From NCBI RefSeq assembly GCF_000203935.1, contig NC_008577.1:1612001-1676000 (forward strand): 64,000 nucleotides of DNA, written 5' to 3'. This document shows positions 28,793 to 37,380 of this stretch, piece after piece. The translations under genes were made by a program, and so were the position numbers. This DNA is from Shewanella sp. ANA-3 (lineage in GTDB: Bacteria > Pseudomonadota > Gammaproteobacteria > Enterobacterales > Shewanellaceae). Every line of letters starts with the position of its first letter. The first letter of the stretch is position 1. The notes beneath the pieces were generated by a model. That model saw only the letters and a list, made by a program, of their open reading frames with translations, had not been told where the DNA came from and ran no database searches.

Positions 28793-28823
28793 ACCGCTTA
28801 ACCCCAAATAGAGGTTAAGCGGT
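28793..28823 (-). repeat. Intercistronic hairpin dctP-dctQ
   Basis: An 11-bp perfect stem (ACCGCTTAACC 28793-28803 with GGTTAAGCGGT 28813-28823) with a 9-nt loop fills the 41-bp gap. The following T stretch is weak. Such hairpins after binding-protein genes usually raise the level of the binding protein over the permeases by blocking decay or by partial termination (inference). Confidence 0.8.
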
Positions 28824-28831
28824 TTATTTCA

Positions 28832-29854
28832 TTATTGTTTATTTGCAGCAACAGCGGCTTCAATCACATCTTTACCTACTTGGTCTTCAAATTTCGCCCA
28901 AACAGGTTTCATTACATCAATCCATTTTTGACGCTCATCTGGCGTTAAGGTCACCAGTTGCGAACGTTTAGAATCAAGGATTAATTGCTTGTCTTCGTTA
29001 TCTTTTTCAGCGGCGATCTTGTTACCTAAAGCGATAGATTCATCTAAGGCTTCTTTGATCACTTTACGTTTATCCGCTGGTAAGCTCTTCCAGAAGGCGT
29101 CAGAGGTTACGACCATGTAGTCCAGCACGCCGTGGTTACTTTCGGTTATTTGGCTTTGAACTTCATAGAATTTTTGTGAGTAGGTGTTAGACCAAGTGTT
29201 TTCTTGACCGTCGATCGCACGGGTTTGCAGCAGGGTAAACACTTCAGAGAATGGTTTCTTCACAGGAATGGCGCCCACAGCATCAAACTGGGCGGCTAAT
29301 ACGTCAGATGCCATTACACGGAATTTTAAGCCTTTAGCATCAGAAGGTTGTTTCAGTGGTGTGTTAGCAGAAAACTGCTTCATACCATTGTGCAGATAAC
29401 CTAAACCGACAATACCTTTACGGCTCATTGAGTTCAGCAGTGCTTGACCGGCTTCACCTTGTTGGAAACGGTTTACTGCATCCATGTCATTAAACAGGAA
29501 TGGCAGGTCGAAAACCTGTAGGCGTTTGGTATAACGTTCAAATTTTGAGAGAGAAGGCGCGACAAATTGCACATCGTTTAAGAGCAGTGCCGCTAACTCG
29601 TTGTTATCCCCAAATAACTGTGAGTTAGGGAATACACTGACCGTATATTCACCAGGTAAACGTTGCTCAACGAGTTCTTTAAACTTCAACGCCATTTGAC
29701 CCTTTGGCGTATTTTCTGCAACCACGTGGGAGAACTTGATTTCAACGGGCGCCGCAAACACGTTAAAGCTGGTCGCAAACACTGAGGCCAGTGCCAGCAT
29801 TTTTGCGACGGTTTTTAATGGACGTGTGATACCCATTTGTTGATTCAATGTCAT
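28832..29854 (-). CDS. dctP: TRAP dicarboxylate-binding protein DctP
   Basis: Periplasmic substrate-binding subunit, 340 residues, with a signal peptide ending near FNVFA. DctP-family features are seen: VEIKFSHVVAENTPKGQMALKF, LPFLFNDMDAV, GLKFRVMASDVLAAQFDAVGAIPV (contains the substrate-carboxylate Arg) and the QENTWSNTYSQKFYEVQ segment. A good ribosome-binding site (AAGGA) precedes the ATG. It is the first gene of dctPQM and is read from a sigma-54 promoter about 110 bp upstream. Expected ligands are succinate, fumarate and malate. Confidence 0.96.
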   Translation of the reverse strand: MTLNQQMGITRPLKTVAKMLALASVFATSFNVFAAPVEIKFSHVVAENTPKGQMALKFKELVEQRLPGEYTVSVFPNSQLFGDNNELAALLLNDVQFVAPSLSKFERYTKRLQVFDLPFLFNDMDAVNRFQQGEAGQALLNSMSRKGIVGLGYLHNGMKQFSANTPLKQPSDAKGLKFRVMASDVLAAQFDAVGAIPVKKPFSEVFTLLQTRAIDGQENTWSNTYSQKFYEVQSQITESNHGVLDYMVVTSDAFWKSLPADKRKVIKEALDESIALGNKIAAEKDNEDKQLILDSKRSQLVTLTPDERQKWIDVMKPVWAKFEDQVGKDVIEAAVAANKQ

Positions 29855-29964
29855 TTTTGAGTTCCTTTTTCTGTTGTTAGGATTTGTCCTCAGCCTTGGT
29901 TAGTTTGTTACCAAGTGTGAGTAGGAATACAGCCTTGATTTCCCTGAGGTCTGTCTTAATAAAG

Positions 29965-29979
29965 GCAAATACCACGCCA
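29965..29979 (-). promoter_or_regulatory. Sigma-54 (-24/-12) promoter of dctPQM
   Basis: On the minus strand the site reads TGGCGTGGTATTTGC. GG and GC are separated by exactly 10 nt, and it matches TGGCAC-N5-TTGC at all but two positions. It lies 111-125 bp upstream of the dctP start, and a sigma-54 activator (DctD) is encoded nearby. Confidence 0.82.
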
Positions 29980-30056
29980 ACTTACGATGCACTCTGTAAG
30001 TGTTTGGTTAATAAAGTGTAGTTCATTTGACGTTTGTCACGCTTTTAGTTTTGTGG

Positions 30057-30104
30057 GTGAGATCTCGCTCACGTTGATTTTGGCTATGGGTGGAAATCCA
30101 CCCA
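30057..30104. promoter_or_regulatory. Candidate DctD activator sites (two inverted repeats)
   Basis: GTGAG-N6-CTCAC (30057-30072) and TGGGTGG-AAAT-CCACCCA (30087-30104) lie about 80-140 bp upstream of the sigma-54 promoter, the usual distance for enhancer-type sites. Assignment to DctD is by position only. Confidence 0.5.
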
Positions 30105-30248
30105 AACTGCATTTTGTGGGGTATGAGCAGAGGTTTTTAGCTTGATGATTAACTGAGCAAAATAAGTTGCTTTTAGATCAAAAGCTGGCTGAAAAATGAC
30201 TATAGAGCAGGGGATTGGTGAGATGGCTAAGATGAAGTAATGCGGCAG

Positions 30249-30479
30249 TCAGCCGTGATCTTCGCCAATTCGCTTAAGGATTTCATCACTAGGAAGTAAC
30301 TCCAAATGCCCGCGCTCATCGAAATACCAGCCAGTAATAAAACCTTTTTGGCGCATGCTGACGAGATTGCGCATGACTTCACGGGCTTCCCTCAGCGCGG
30401 TTTGTTCATCGCAGGCATGAGTATGCTTTAAATACGCTGCAATATTGGTGAGGGATGCAGATTGACTGACGCTGGCCAT
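30249..30479 (-). CDS. Small hypothetical protein
   Basis: A 76-residue soluble protein with no signal peptide or Cys cluster. The N-terminal two thirds are probably helical (SLTNIAAYLKHTHACDEQTALREAREVMRNLVSM) and the end holds a short strand-turn region (GWYFDERGHLELLPSDEILKRI). No family recognised. An upstream AGATCAGC leader gives only a weak ribosome-binding site (GGAG at 30489-30492). It stands alone between dctP and the tRNA-Val cluster. Coding nature is supported by composition and the clean frame, not by homology. Confidence 0.6.
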   Translation of the reverse strand: MASVSQSASLTNIAAYLKHTHACDEQTALREAREVMRNLVSMRQKGFITGWYFDERGHLELLPSDEILKRIGEDHG

Positions 30480-30622
30480 AGTGCTGATCTCCGAATATGC
30501 CTAAGGCAACAATCAGCAGCGTTTAATCGGATTAAATACTGGGTAACAGACTCAGTTAAGCAGATGCTGATTAAGATCAAGCATAGTTGAGTTGAGCTAG
30601 GGGTAAAGTTTTTGGGGGAATA

Positions 30623-30698
30623 TGGTGGTCGCTACTGGGATCGAACCAGTGACCCCCTCCTTGTAAGGGAGGTGCTCTCCCGGCTGAGCTAAGCGACC
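30623..30698 (-). tRNA. tRNA-Val (TAC), copy 6 of 6
   Basis: A 76-nt cloverleaf with CCA encoded. Acceptor GGTCGCT; anticodon loop CTTACAA gives TAC. Last gene of the minus-strand Val cluster. No clear terminator is seen after it. Confidence 0.97.
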
Positions 30699-30723
30699 CG
30701 GGGTAAATCAATACTGAAGAATA

Positions 30724-30799
30724 TGGTGGTCGCTACTGGGATCGAACCAGTGACCCCCTCCTTGTAAGGGAGGTGCTCTCCCGGCTGAGCTAAGCGACC
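30724..30799 (-). tRNA. tRNA-Val (TAC), copy 5 of 6
   Basis: Identical in sequence to copy 6. The 25-bp spacers on its two sides differ at one base, so copies 4 to 6 arose by recent tandem duplication. Confidence 0.97.
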
Positions 30800-30824
30800 C
30801 GGGGTAAATCAGTACTGAAGAATA

Positions 30825-30900
30825 TGGTGGTCGCTACTGGGATCGAACCAGTGACCCCCTCCTTGTAAGGGAGGTGCTCTCCCGGCTGAGCTAAGCGACC
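30825..30900 (-). tRNA. tRNA-Val (TAC), copy 4 of 6
   Basis: A 76-nt gene identical to copies 5 and 6, CCA encoded. Confidence 0.97.
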
Positions 30901-30941
30901 GGAATTCTTTCAATACAAATTTTAATGTCATTCTAAAAAAA

Positions 30942-31017
30942 TGGTGGTCGCTACTGGGATCGAACCAGTGACCCCCTCCTTGTAAGGGAGGTGCTCTCCC
31001 GGCTGAGCTAAGCGACC
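30942..31017 (-). tRNA. tRNA-Val (TAC), copy 3 of 6
   Basis: A 76-nt gene, same sequence. Its spacers on either side (41 and 32 bp) are unrelated to those of copies 4 to 6. Confidence 0.97.
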
Positions 31018-31049
31018 GGAGAATGACGACACAGTGAATGAGAAGTATA

Positions 31050-31125
31050 TGGTGGTCGCTACTGGGATCGAACCAGTGACCCCCTCCTTGTAAGGGAGGT
31101 GCTCTCCCGGCTGAGCTAAGCGACC
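31050..31125 (-). tRNA. tRNA-Val (TAC), copy 2 of 6
   Basis: A 76-nt gene, same sequence, CCA encoded. Confidence 0.97.
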
Positions 31126-31173
31126 CGGGCATATAACAACTTGTATACCATGATTAAATTTGCATTTAACACA

Positions 31174-31249
31174 TGGTGGTCGCTACTGGGATCGAACCAG
31201 TGACCCCCTCCTTGTAAGGGAGGTGCTCTCCCAGCTGAGCTAAGCGACC
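31174..31249 (-). tRNA. tRNA-Val (TAC), copy 1 of 6 (promoter-proximal)
   Basis: A 76-nt gene that differs from the other five by one base in the D loop (GCTGGG instead of GCCGGG). It is first in the transcript, directly after the cluster promoter. Confidence 0.97.
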
Positions 31250-31837
31250 TCTGCTGTGTGGAGCCGTATTATAGGGAGGTTCGATCGAGTGTCAACGCTT
31301 TTTAATGAAAAAAGCATTGGTCGCGCTATTTTTGCTCGGATTGACTTAATGTTAATCATGTCATCATTCAAAGTGTTACTTTATTGGACAATTTCGTCGG
31401 TATTTTCTTTTCAGGCTTTTGCGCTCACCTTGCCAATAAGTCAGCCTATCGCATCATTAAGCGTTCTTTTTTGAGGGTTTGCGGCTTTTTTAGGCTAAAG
31501 AGTGTTGTCTATACGGCTTAAATGATAAAGGAGTAGGGCGCAGCGACGTTCTCTTCATCTATTTTGCTAAATTTCGATGGTATGTTTCTAAATAGAGATG
31601 CGTATCCTTCAATTACATGGCTTTGGTTTTCGAGTGTTTGTTTTCGGATATGGAATGCTGGATTCTCATTTTTATCAGAGCCATCTAAAGCGCTCACCTT
31701 TGGGCAGATACTTTGAGGGGATCTACAATACCTGCACTCAGTGCCATTTGCAGCGCAGACTTAGGCTGCTAGAATAAGGCCACTTTTTACCGTGATTGTC
31801 TTTATCTAGACGACTTTATATAGGTTAGTGTCCCATT
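31250..31837. other. Intergenic region, tRNA-Val / gltX
   Basis: This 588-bp gap holds the tRNA-Val promoter at its left end. The rest is AT-rich and should hold the gltX promoter, but no good -35/-10 pair, hairpin or supported ORF was seen. A 72-codon open frame inside it lacks a ribosome-binding site and was not annotated. Confidence 0.5.
31268..31295 (-). promoter_or_regulatory. Promoter of the tRNA-Val cluster
   Basis: Consensus -35 TTGACA (31290-31295) and -10 TATAAT (31268-31273) are 16 bp apart. The bases after the -10 (ACGGCTCC) are G/C-rich, the discriminator type linked to stringent control of stable RNA genes. Confidence 0.92.
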
Positions 31838-33247
31838 ATGACAACTAAGACGCGTTTTGCCCCCAGCCCAACAGGCTTTTTGCACGTGGGCGGTGCCCGT
31901 ACAGCTCTTTATTCTTGGTTACAAGCTCGTGCCAATAATGGTGAGTTTGTTTTACGTATCGAAGATACGGATATTGAACGTTCAACTCAGGCTGCCTGTG
32001 ATGCCATTTTAGAGGGCATGAACTGGTTAGGTCTGACGTGGGACGAGGGCCCGTACTATCAAACTAAGCGTTTTGATCGTTATAACGAAATCATCGCGCA
32101 GATGTTAGAGCAGGGCACAGCTTATAAATGTTATTGCTCGCGTGAACGTATCGATGCTTTAAGAGAAGCACAAGCGGCAAATGGCGAAGCCCAAAAATAC
32201 GATGGTTGCTGCCGTGACTTGCCGGCGCGTGACACTGATGAGCCTTTTGTTGTGCGTTTTAAAAACCCCATCGGCGGTTCAGTGGTATTTGATGACCATG
32301 TCCGTGGCCGTATCGAGTTTTCAAACGATGCATTAGATGATCTGATCATTGCCCGTACCGATGGCGTACCGACTTATAACTTCTGTGTGGTTGTTGACGA
32401 TTGGGATATGGGTATTACCTGTGTGGTTCGCGGTGAAGACCATATCAACAACACGCCACGTCAAATCAACATCCTTAAAGCATTAGGCGCGCCTATTCCT
32501 GAATATGCCCACGTGTCGATGATTTTAGGGGATGACGGTGCCAAGTTGTCTAAGCGTCACGGTGCGGTAAGCGTAATGCAATACCGTGATGATGGTTACC
32601 TACCAGAAGCACTGCTTAACTACTTAGTTCGCTTAGGTTGGTCACATGGCGATCAAGAAGTGTTCTCTTTAGAAGAAATGAAGCAGCTCTTTAAGTTAGA
32701 TGACATCAACAAAGCGCCTTCTGCTTTTAATACCGAAAAACTGGTTTGGTTAAACCAACACTATATTAAGACGCTTGATCCTGAATATGTGGCTAGCCAT
32801 TTACAGTGGCACATGGACGATCAAAAGATTGATACCTCAAATGGCCCTGCTTTATCTGCGGTAGTAACAGCATTGGCTGAACGCGCTAAAACTTTAAAAG
32901 AGTTAGCCGCTTCTAGCCGCTACTTCTATGAAGACTTCGCAGAGTTCGATGCTGAGCAAGCGAAAAAGCACTTACGTGGTGTCGCGCTTGAGCCATTACA
33001 ATTAGTGCAACAAAAACTGGCTGCATTAACTGAGTGGACTGTTGAAGCTATCCACCAAGCGATTGAAGCTACCGCGACCGAATTAGAAGTCGGTATGGGT
33101 AAAGTGGGTATGCCATTACGTGTCGCTGTGACAGGTGCAGGGCAGTCTCCTGGCTTAGATATCACCTTATTCTTAATAGGAAAGGCGCGTTCTGAGCAAA
33201 GAATATCCAAAGCGATTGAATTTGTAGCAGATAGAATAAATTCCTAA
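31838..33247 (+). CDS. gltX: Glutamyl-tRNA synthetase
   Basis: Class I synthetase of 469 residues that charges tRNA-Glu. The HIGH element is [16 protein letters not shown] (His at about residue 16) and the KMSKS element is KLSKRHG. The zinc-binding Cys cluster is seen as CYCSRER with CC a little later (YDGCCRDL). The C-terminal anticodon-binding domain is of full length. It sits between a tRNA-Val cluster and a tRNA-Ala/tRNA-Glu cluster; E. coli gltX is likewise flanked by val and ala tRNA genes. The promoter of the Ala/Glu array starts only 8 bp after its stop. Confidence 0.98.
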   Translation: MTTKTRFAPSPTGFLHVGGARTALYSWLQARANNGEFVLRIEDTDIERSTQAACDAILEGMNWLGLTWDEGPYYQTKRFDRYNEIIAQMLEQGTAYKCYCSRERIDALREAQAANGEAQKYDGCCRDLPARDTDEPFVVRFKNPIGGSVVFDDHVRGRIEFSNDALDDLIIARTDGVPTYNFCVVVDDWDMGITCVVRGEDHINNTPRQINILKALGAPIPEYAHVSMILGDDGAKLSKRHGAVSVMQYRDDGYLPEALLNYLVRLGWSHGDQEVFSLEEMKQLFKLDDINKAPSAFNTEKLVWLNQHYIKTLDPEYVASHLQWHMDDQKIDTSNGPALSAVVTALAERAKTLKELAASSRYFYEDFAEFDAEQAKKHLRGVALEPLQLVQQKLAALTEWTVEAIHQAIEATATELEVGMGKVGMPLRVAVTGAGQSPGLDITLFLIGKARSEQRISKAIEFVADRINS

Positions 33248-33255
33248 AAAACGAG

Positions 33256-33284
33256 TTGACACATTTAGGTGCGCTGCATAGAAT
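33256..33284 (+). promoter_or_regulatory. Promoter of the tRNA-Ala/tRNA-Glu array
   Basis: TTGACA (33256-33261), 17-bp spacer, TAGAAT (33279-33284), followed by GCGCCCC, a G/C-rich discriminator as in stringently controlled rRNA and tRNA promoters. Confidence 0.92.
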
Positions 33285-33351
33285 GCGCCCCGTAGTTGAG
33301 ACACAGACGAGCGAATGCTTGTAGTGCACTTAAATACAGCTTGATAAGTTT

Positions 33352-33427
<76 letters not shown>

Positions 33428-33494
33428 AACTTACCGCCGATATTAAGCGAGATAAGCATTAGTAATAATGTGAGTTAAATTAATATGTCCTTGT

Positions 33495-33570
33495 GTCCCC
33501 TTCGTCTAGAGGCCTAGGACACCGCCCTTTCACGGCGGTAACAGGGGTTCGAATCCCCTAGGGGATACCA
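33495..33570 (+). tRNA. tRNA-Glu (TTC), copy 1
   Basis: A 76-nt cloverleaf with CCA encoded; anticodon stem CCGCC/GGCGG with loop CTTTCAC gives TTC. Confidence 0.98.
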
Positions 33571-33677
33571 CTATGTTTATCACATAGGGTTCCTAGCAAA
33601 TGACTAACGAGTCGTTTGGTAAGAACAAATCCAGTTTCTGCGATATATACTGAATATCAGTCATGTCGAAAGAATTT

Positions 33678-33753
<76 letters not shown>

Positions 33754-33817
33754 AATTCGCCGTATTAAGCGAGAGCACTGTTAGTCATTAATAGTTTTCA
33801 AATTAATATGTCCTTGT

Positions 33818-33893
33818 GTCCCCTTCGTCTAGAGGCCTAGGACACCGCCCTTTCACGGCGGTAACAGGGGTTCGAATCCCCTAGGGGATACCA
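33818..33893 (+). tRNA. tRNA-Glu (TTC), copy 2
   Basis: Identical to copy 1. The spacer before it ends in the same ATTAATATGTCCTTGT as before copies 1 and 3. Confidence 0.98.
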
Positions 33894-33992
33894 CCCTATC
33901 CCATAAAGATAGGGTGCTATCACAAATGACTAGCGAGTGATTTGTGAGATAACGGCAAGACCTCAGTGATGAGGCTAAATATCGGTCCTTGT

Positions 33993-34060
33993 GTCTCCTT
34001 CTGTTCTTAGAAGTGCGCCTAGGATACCGCCAATGTTAAGCGGGGATGAAAATTCGAATT
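33993..34060 (+). pseudogene. Decayed tRNA-Glu 5' half joined to an Ala-Glu type spacer
   Basis: It lies exactly 175 bp after tRNA-Glu copy 2, the period of the later copies. The 5' part (GTCTCCTTC, TTAGA, GCGCCTAGGAT) resembles the tRNA-Glu 5' half with an insertion in the D arm. From ACCGCC (34026-34031) on it instead matches the spacer found after tRNA-Ala (ACCGCC-N3-TTAAGCG, then AATTAATATGTCCTTGT). No 3' half or CCA remains. It looks like a deletion joint between two ACCGCC copies. Confidence 0.8.
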
Positions 34061-34073
34061 AATATGTCCTTGT

Positions 34074-34149
34074 GTCCCCTTCGTCTAGAGGCCTAGGACA
34101 CCGCCCTTTCACGGCGGTAACAGGGGTTCGAATCCCCTAGGGGATACCA
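34074..34149 (+). tRNA. tRNA-Glu (TTC), copy 3
   Basis: A 76-nt gene identical to copy 1. It starts the regular 175-bp repeat series. Confidence 0.98.
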
Positions 34150-34248
34150 CTCTATCCCTTAAAGATAGGGTGCTATCACAAATGACTAACGAGTGATTTG
34201 TGAGTTAACAGCAAGACCTCAGTGATGAGGTTAAACATCAGTCCTTGT

Positions 34249-34324
34249 GTCCCCTTCGTCTAGAGGCCTAGGACACCGCCCTTTCACGGCGGTAACAGGG
34301 GTTCGAATCCCCTAGGGGATACCA
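34249..34324 (+). tRNA. tRNA-Glu (TTC), copy 4
   Basis: Identical to copy 1; 175 bp after copy 3. Confidence 0.98.
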
Positions 34325-34423
34325 CTCTATCCCTTAAAGATAGGGTGTTATCACAAATGACTAGCGAGTGATTTGTGAGTTAACAGTCAGACCTCAGTGA
34401 TGAGGCTAAATATCGGTCCTTGT

Positions 34424-34499
34424 GTCCCCTTCGTCTAGAGGCCTAGGACACCGCCCTTTCACGGCGGTAACAGGGGTTCGAATCCCCTAGGGGATACCA
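34424..34499 (+). tRNA. tRNA-Glu (TTC), copy 5
   Basis: Identical to copy 1; 175 bp after copy 4. Confidence 0.98.
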
Positions 34500-34598
34500 C
34501 TCTATCCCTTAAAGATAGGGTGCTATCACAAATGACTAGCGAGTGATTTGTGAGTTAACGGCAAGACCTCAGTGATGAGGCTAAACATCGGTCCTTGT

Positions 34599-34674
34599 GT
34601 CCCCTTCGTCTAGAGGCCTAGGACACCGCCCTTTCACGGCGGTAACAGGGGTTCGAATCCCCTAGGGGATACCA
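34599..34674 (+). tRNA. tRNA-Glu (TTC), copy 6
   Basis: Identical to copy 1; 175 bp after copy 5. Confidence 0.98.
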
Positions 34675-34772
34675 CTCTATCCCTTAAAGATAGGGTGCTA
34701 TCACAAATGACTAACGAGTTATTTGAGATAAATAGCAATACCTCAGTTATGAGGAAAAACATAAGTCCTTGT

Positions 34773-34848
34773 GTCCCCTTCGTCTAGAGGCCTAGGACAC
34801 CGCCCTTTCACGGCGGTAACAGGGGTTCGAATCCCCTAGGGGATACCA
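34773..34848 (+). tRNA. tRNA-Glu (TTC), copy 7
   Basis: Identical to copy 1; 174 bp after copy 6. The spacer before it is the most diverged of the series. Confidence 0.98.
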
Positions 34849-34891
34849 CCTCAACTAAGATTAATCGCTAATGTTAGTTGAGAACAATAAG

Positions 34892-34912
34892 CCACCATTA
34901 GGTGGTTTTTTT
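34892..34912 (+). terminator. Terminator of the tRNA-Ala/Glu array
   Basis: Stem CCACC (34892-34896) with GGTGG (34901-34905), loop ATTA, then seven T. Confidence 0.85.
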
Positions 34913-34933
34913 GTATCTAAAATTCGTTATCCT

Positions 34934-34996
34934 GCCATAAGCCATAAGCCATAAGCCATAAGCCATAAGCCATAAGCCATAAGCCATAAGCCATAA
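34934..34996. repeat. Nine tandem copies of GCCATAA
   Basis: Nine perfect 7-bp units with a partial tenth (GCC). Because 7 is not a multiple of 3, every forward frame meets TAA each 21 bp, so it is not coding on that strand. A likely variable-number tandem repeat. Confidence 0.97.
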
Positions 34997-35278
34997 GCCT
35001 ATTCTATTGAGATCGTATCAGTTTATTTGTCTTGGGGGGTAGTAGGGGAGTTGGTACTTTTTGCTGTATTTACCTCTTATCAAATCGCAGTACCTATATA
35101 AGAGTAAATGGCGTCTCATTTCAGCAGAGCACCATACTTAGAGGGGCCTGTTTGCGGATATTGTTGAGGATGCGGATCCTGTTGAGGATTGAGGGGATTG
35201 TGGGGGATAGTTACCTGCAACTAACTCTTTGTGCCTCTCCCCCCAGCCAATAAAGCAAACGCAAATAATAAAGCCAAA

Positions 35279-35303
35279 TAAAAAGGCGACTCGAGGTCGC
35301 CTT
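35279..35303 (-). terminator. Terminator of the ABC transporter gene
   Basis: Stem AAGGCGAC (35283-35290) with GTCGCCTT (35296-35303), 5-nt loop, then T run on the minus strand. Confidence 0.88.
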
Positions 35304-35369
35304 GTACATCCAAGCTCAATGATTTTTCAAATCAAAGTACAAGGTGGTGAGCTTAAGAAACGCTTAAAG

Positions 35370-37199
35370 CTACTCAACCCCGAGGAAGCCACCAGTTTGA
35401 TGCGCCCAAAGCTGGGCATAGATACCGCCAGCAGCAATCAACTCTTGATGGTTGCCTTGTTCGACGATACGACCTTGATCGAGCACGATTAATCTGTCCA
35501 TCGCGGCGATAGTAGACAATCTATGGGCAATCGCGATCACCGTCTTTCCTTGCATCAATTCGTACAAGCTTTCCTGAATCGCAGCTTCCACTTCGGAGTC
35601 CAAGGCAGAAGTTGCCTCATCGAGCAGTAAAATCGGCGCATTTTTCAATAGTACCCGAGCAATCGCGATACGCTGTCTCTGTCCGCCGGAGAGCTTAACC
35701 CCACGTTCACCCACTTGTGCATCTAAGCCATGGTTGCCATTAGGATCGGTCAGTTCATTAATAAAATCATGGGCCTGAGCCTGTTTTATTGCATGCTCGA
35801 GCTGGGTTTCGCTCGCATCAGGATTACCGTAAAGAATATTCTCCCGAATAGTGCGATGCAGTAGAGACGTATCTTGGGTCACCATACCAATCTGTGAACG
35901 CAGTGAGTCCTGCTTGACCGCTTTAATATCTTGACCATCGATACAAATTTGGCCTTTCTCAACATCGTAAAAACGCATCAACAGGTTCACTAGCGTGGAC
36001 TTACCCGCGCCCGAGCGGCCAACGAGACCGACCTTTTCGCCCGCTTTGATATTGAGGTTCAGATCTTCAATAACACCAGTTTCTTCGCCGTAATGGAAAC
36101 TCACCTGATTAAAATCGATACGTCCTTGCTCAACCACTAAAGTGTTGGCATTGGGCGAATCTTGGATAAGTGTTGTCTTGGAAAGGGTATTCATCCCATC
36201 GGTTACTGTGCCGATATTTTCAAATAACGAACTGATTTCCCACATGATCCATTGCGACATGCCATTGAGACGCAGCGCTAAACTCACGGCAATCGCAATC
36301 GCTCCAACGGAGATGGCATTGTCACTCCAGAGCAGGATAGACACAGCGGCAATACTGAAGGCGAGCATATAGTTAATCACTTGCACACTAACACTGATCC
36401 CCGTGACAAGGCGCATCTGGCGGTAAACAGTGTCGAGGAAACTGCGCATACTCGCCTTGGCATACTCGGCTTCTTTATCCGTATGGGCGAAGAGTTTCAC
36501 CGTGGTGATATTGGTGTAACTGTCGACAATGCGTCCTGTCATCGTCGAGCGCGCATCGGCCTGTTCAGTCGAAACTGTTTTCAGCCTAGGCACAAAATAC
36601 CACTGTAAACCGATATAGAGCGCCAGCCAGATCAGCATGGGGATCACCAGACGAACATCGGCACTGGCCACCATCACCAGCATGGAGGTGAAATACACTA
36701 AAATGTACACCAGCACATCGAGCAGTTTCATGACGGTCTCACGGACCGCAAGGGAAGTTTGCATCACTTTAGTGGCAATGCGGCCGGCAAAATCATTTTG
36801 ATAGAAGGACACGCTTTGCTTGAGCAGATAGCGATGCGCAAGCCAACGAATCGACATGGGATAATTACCCAGCAAGGTTTGATGCATGATCAGCGCATGA
36901 AATAGCACTAATAATGGCATCACCACTAGGACCATCAGCCCCATTAATAACAGCGTCGAGCCTTCATCTTGAAAGAGCGTCTCAGGGCTTTTTTTCACTA
37001 ACCAATCGACTAATTGCCCCATAAAGCCAAAGAGCGAGACTTCGAGCATGGCGATTAATGCCGTCAGCACTGACATTAATATAAGCGGTAATTCATAGCC
37101 CTTAGTGTAATGGCGGCAAAACGCATATACCCCCGTGGGCGGCTTGGTTGGTTCGCCATCGGGCAGGGCTTCAACCCAAGATTCAAATCGTTTAAACAT
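35370..37199 (-). CDS. ABC transporter with fused membrane and ATPase domains
   Basis: Type IV (exporter-fold) ABC half-transporter of 609 residues. The N-terminal membrane domain (about 30-330) has six helices. The ATPase domain has Walker A GLVGRSGAGKST, the Q-loop region, signature LSGGQRQRIAIAR, Walker B ILLLDEATSALD and the H-loop AIAHRLST. It would act as a homodimer. It resembles the MsbA/lipid-and-drug exporter group, but substrate cannot be told; no partner gene adjoins, and it has its own terminator. Confidence 0.9.
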   Translation of the reverse strand: MFKRFESWVEALPDGEPTKPPTGVYAFCRHYTKGYELPLILMSVLTALIAMLEVSLFGFMGQLVDWLVKKSPETLFQDEGSTLLLMGLMVLVVMPLLVLFHALIMHQTLLGNYPMSIRWLAHRYLLKQSVSFYQNDFAGRIATKVMQTSLAVRETVMKLLDVLVYILVYFTSMLVMVASADVRLVIPMLIWLALYIGLQWYFVPRLKTVSTEQADARSTMTGRIVDSYTNITTVKLFAHTDKEAEYAKASMRSFLDTVYRQMRLVTGISVSVQVINYMLAFSIAAVSILLWSDNAISVGAIAIAVSLALRLNGMSQWIMWEISSLFENIGTVTDGMNTLSKTTLIQDSPNANTLVVEQGRIDFNQVSFHYGEETGVIEDLNLNIKAGEKVGLVGRSGAGKSTLVNLLMRFYDVEKGQICIDGQDIKAVKQDSLRSQIGMVTQDTSLLHRTIRENILYGNPDASETQLEHAIKQAQAHDFINELTDPNGNHGLDAQVGERGVKLSGGQRQRIAIARVLLKNAPILLLDEATSALDSEVEAAIQESLYELMQGKTVIAIAHRLSTIAAMDRLIVLDQGRIVEQGNHQELIAAGGIYAQLWAHQTGGFLGVE

Positions 37200-37380
37200 G
37201 AATTGACTCTATTTTATTGAGAAAAGTGGATGGGGAAAACGTCGAGGTGTCTAGCATATAGGATCTTGCACTTTAAAAGCACGCGATGATCCAGTTCCGT
37301 TTTCCGCGAGTGTGCTAGCATAGGGTGACGTACAGTAACCGACAAGTACAAAATTGTGAATAAGAGTGTCGGATAGCCAA

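Larger units (their letters stand above)
29855..30248. promoter_or_regulatory. dctP upstream control region
   Basis: This 394-bp region holds a sigma-54 promoter and two inverted repeats (listed separately) that fit the position of activator sites. Nothing protein-coding is supported. The part next to the small downstream gene (30105-30248) shows no recognised element. Confidence 0.6.
33818..34848 (+). repeat. Tandem 175-bp repeat array (tRNA-Glu plus spacer)
   Basis: Each unit is a 76-bp tRNA-Glu and a 99-bp spacer. The spacers share three small hairpins: CTATC/GATAG just after the tRNA, ACAAAT with ATTTGT, and CCTCA-GTGA-TGAGG. Units are nearly identical, with scattered base changes, and one unit is broken at 33993-34060. 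Confidence 0.9.
34849..35369. other. Intergenic region, tRNA array / ABC transporter
   Basis: This 521-bp gap contains the array terminator, the heptamer repeat and the terminator of the ABC transporter gene. The middle (35030-35220) has loose GTTGAGGAT-type repetitions but no supported gene. Confidence 0.6.

Noticed and set aside
30809..31132. A 107-codon minus-strand frame with three copies of a repeat containing LSSAGRAPPLQGGGHWFDP
   Set aside because: It is the tRNA-Val genes and their spacers read as protein; the repeat is the tRNA sequence itself.
31256..31474. A 72-codon frame in the gap before gltX
   Set aside because: No ribosome-binding site, overlaps the tRNA-Val promoter, and its hydrophobic segment looks like AT-rich chance translation.
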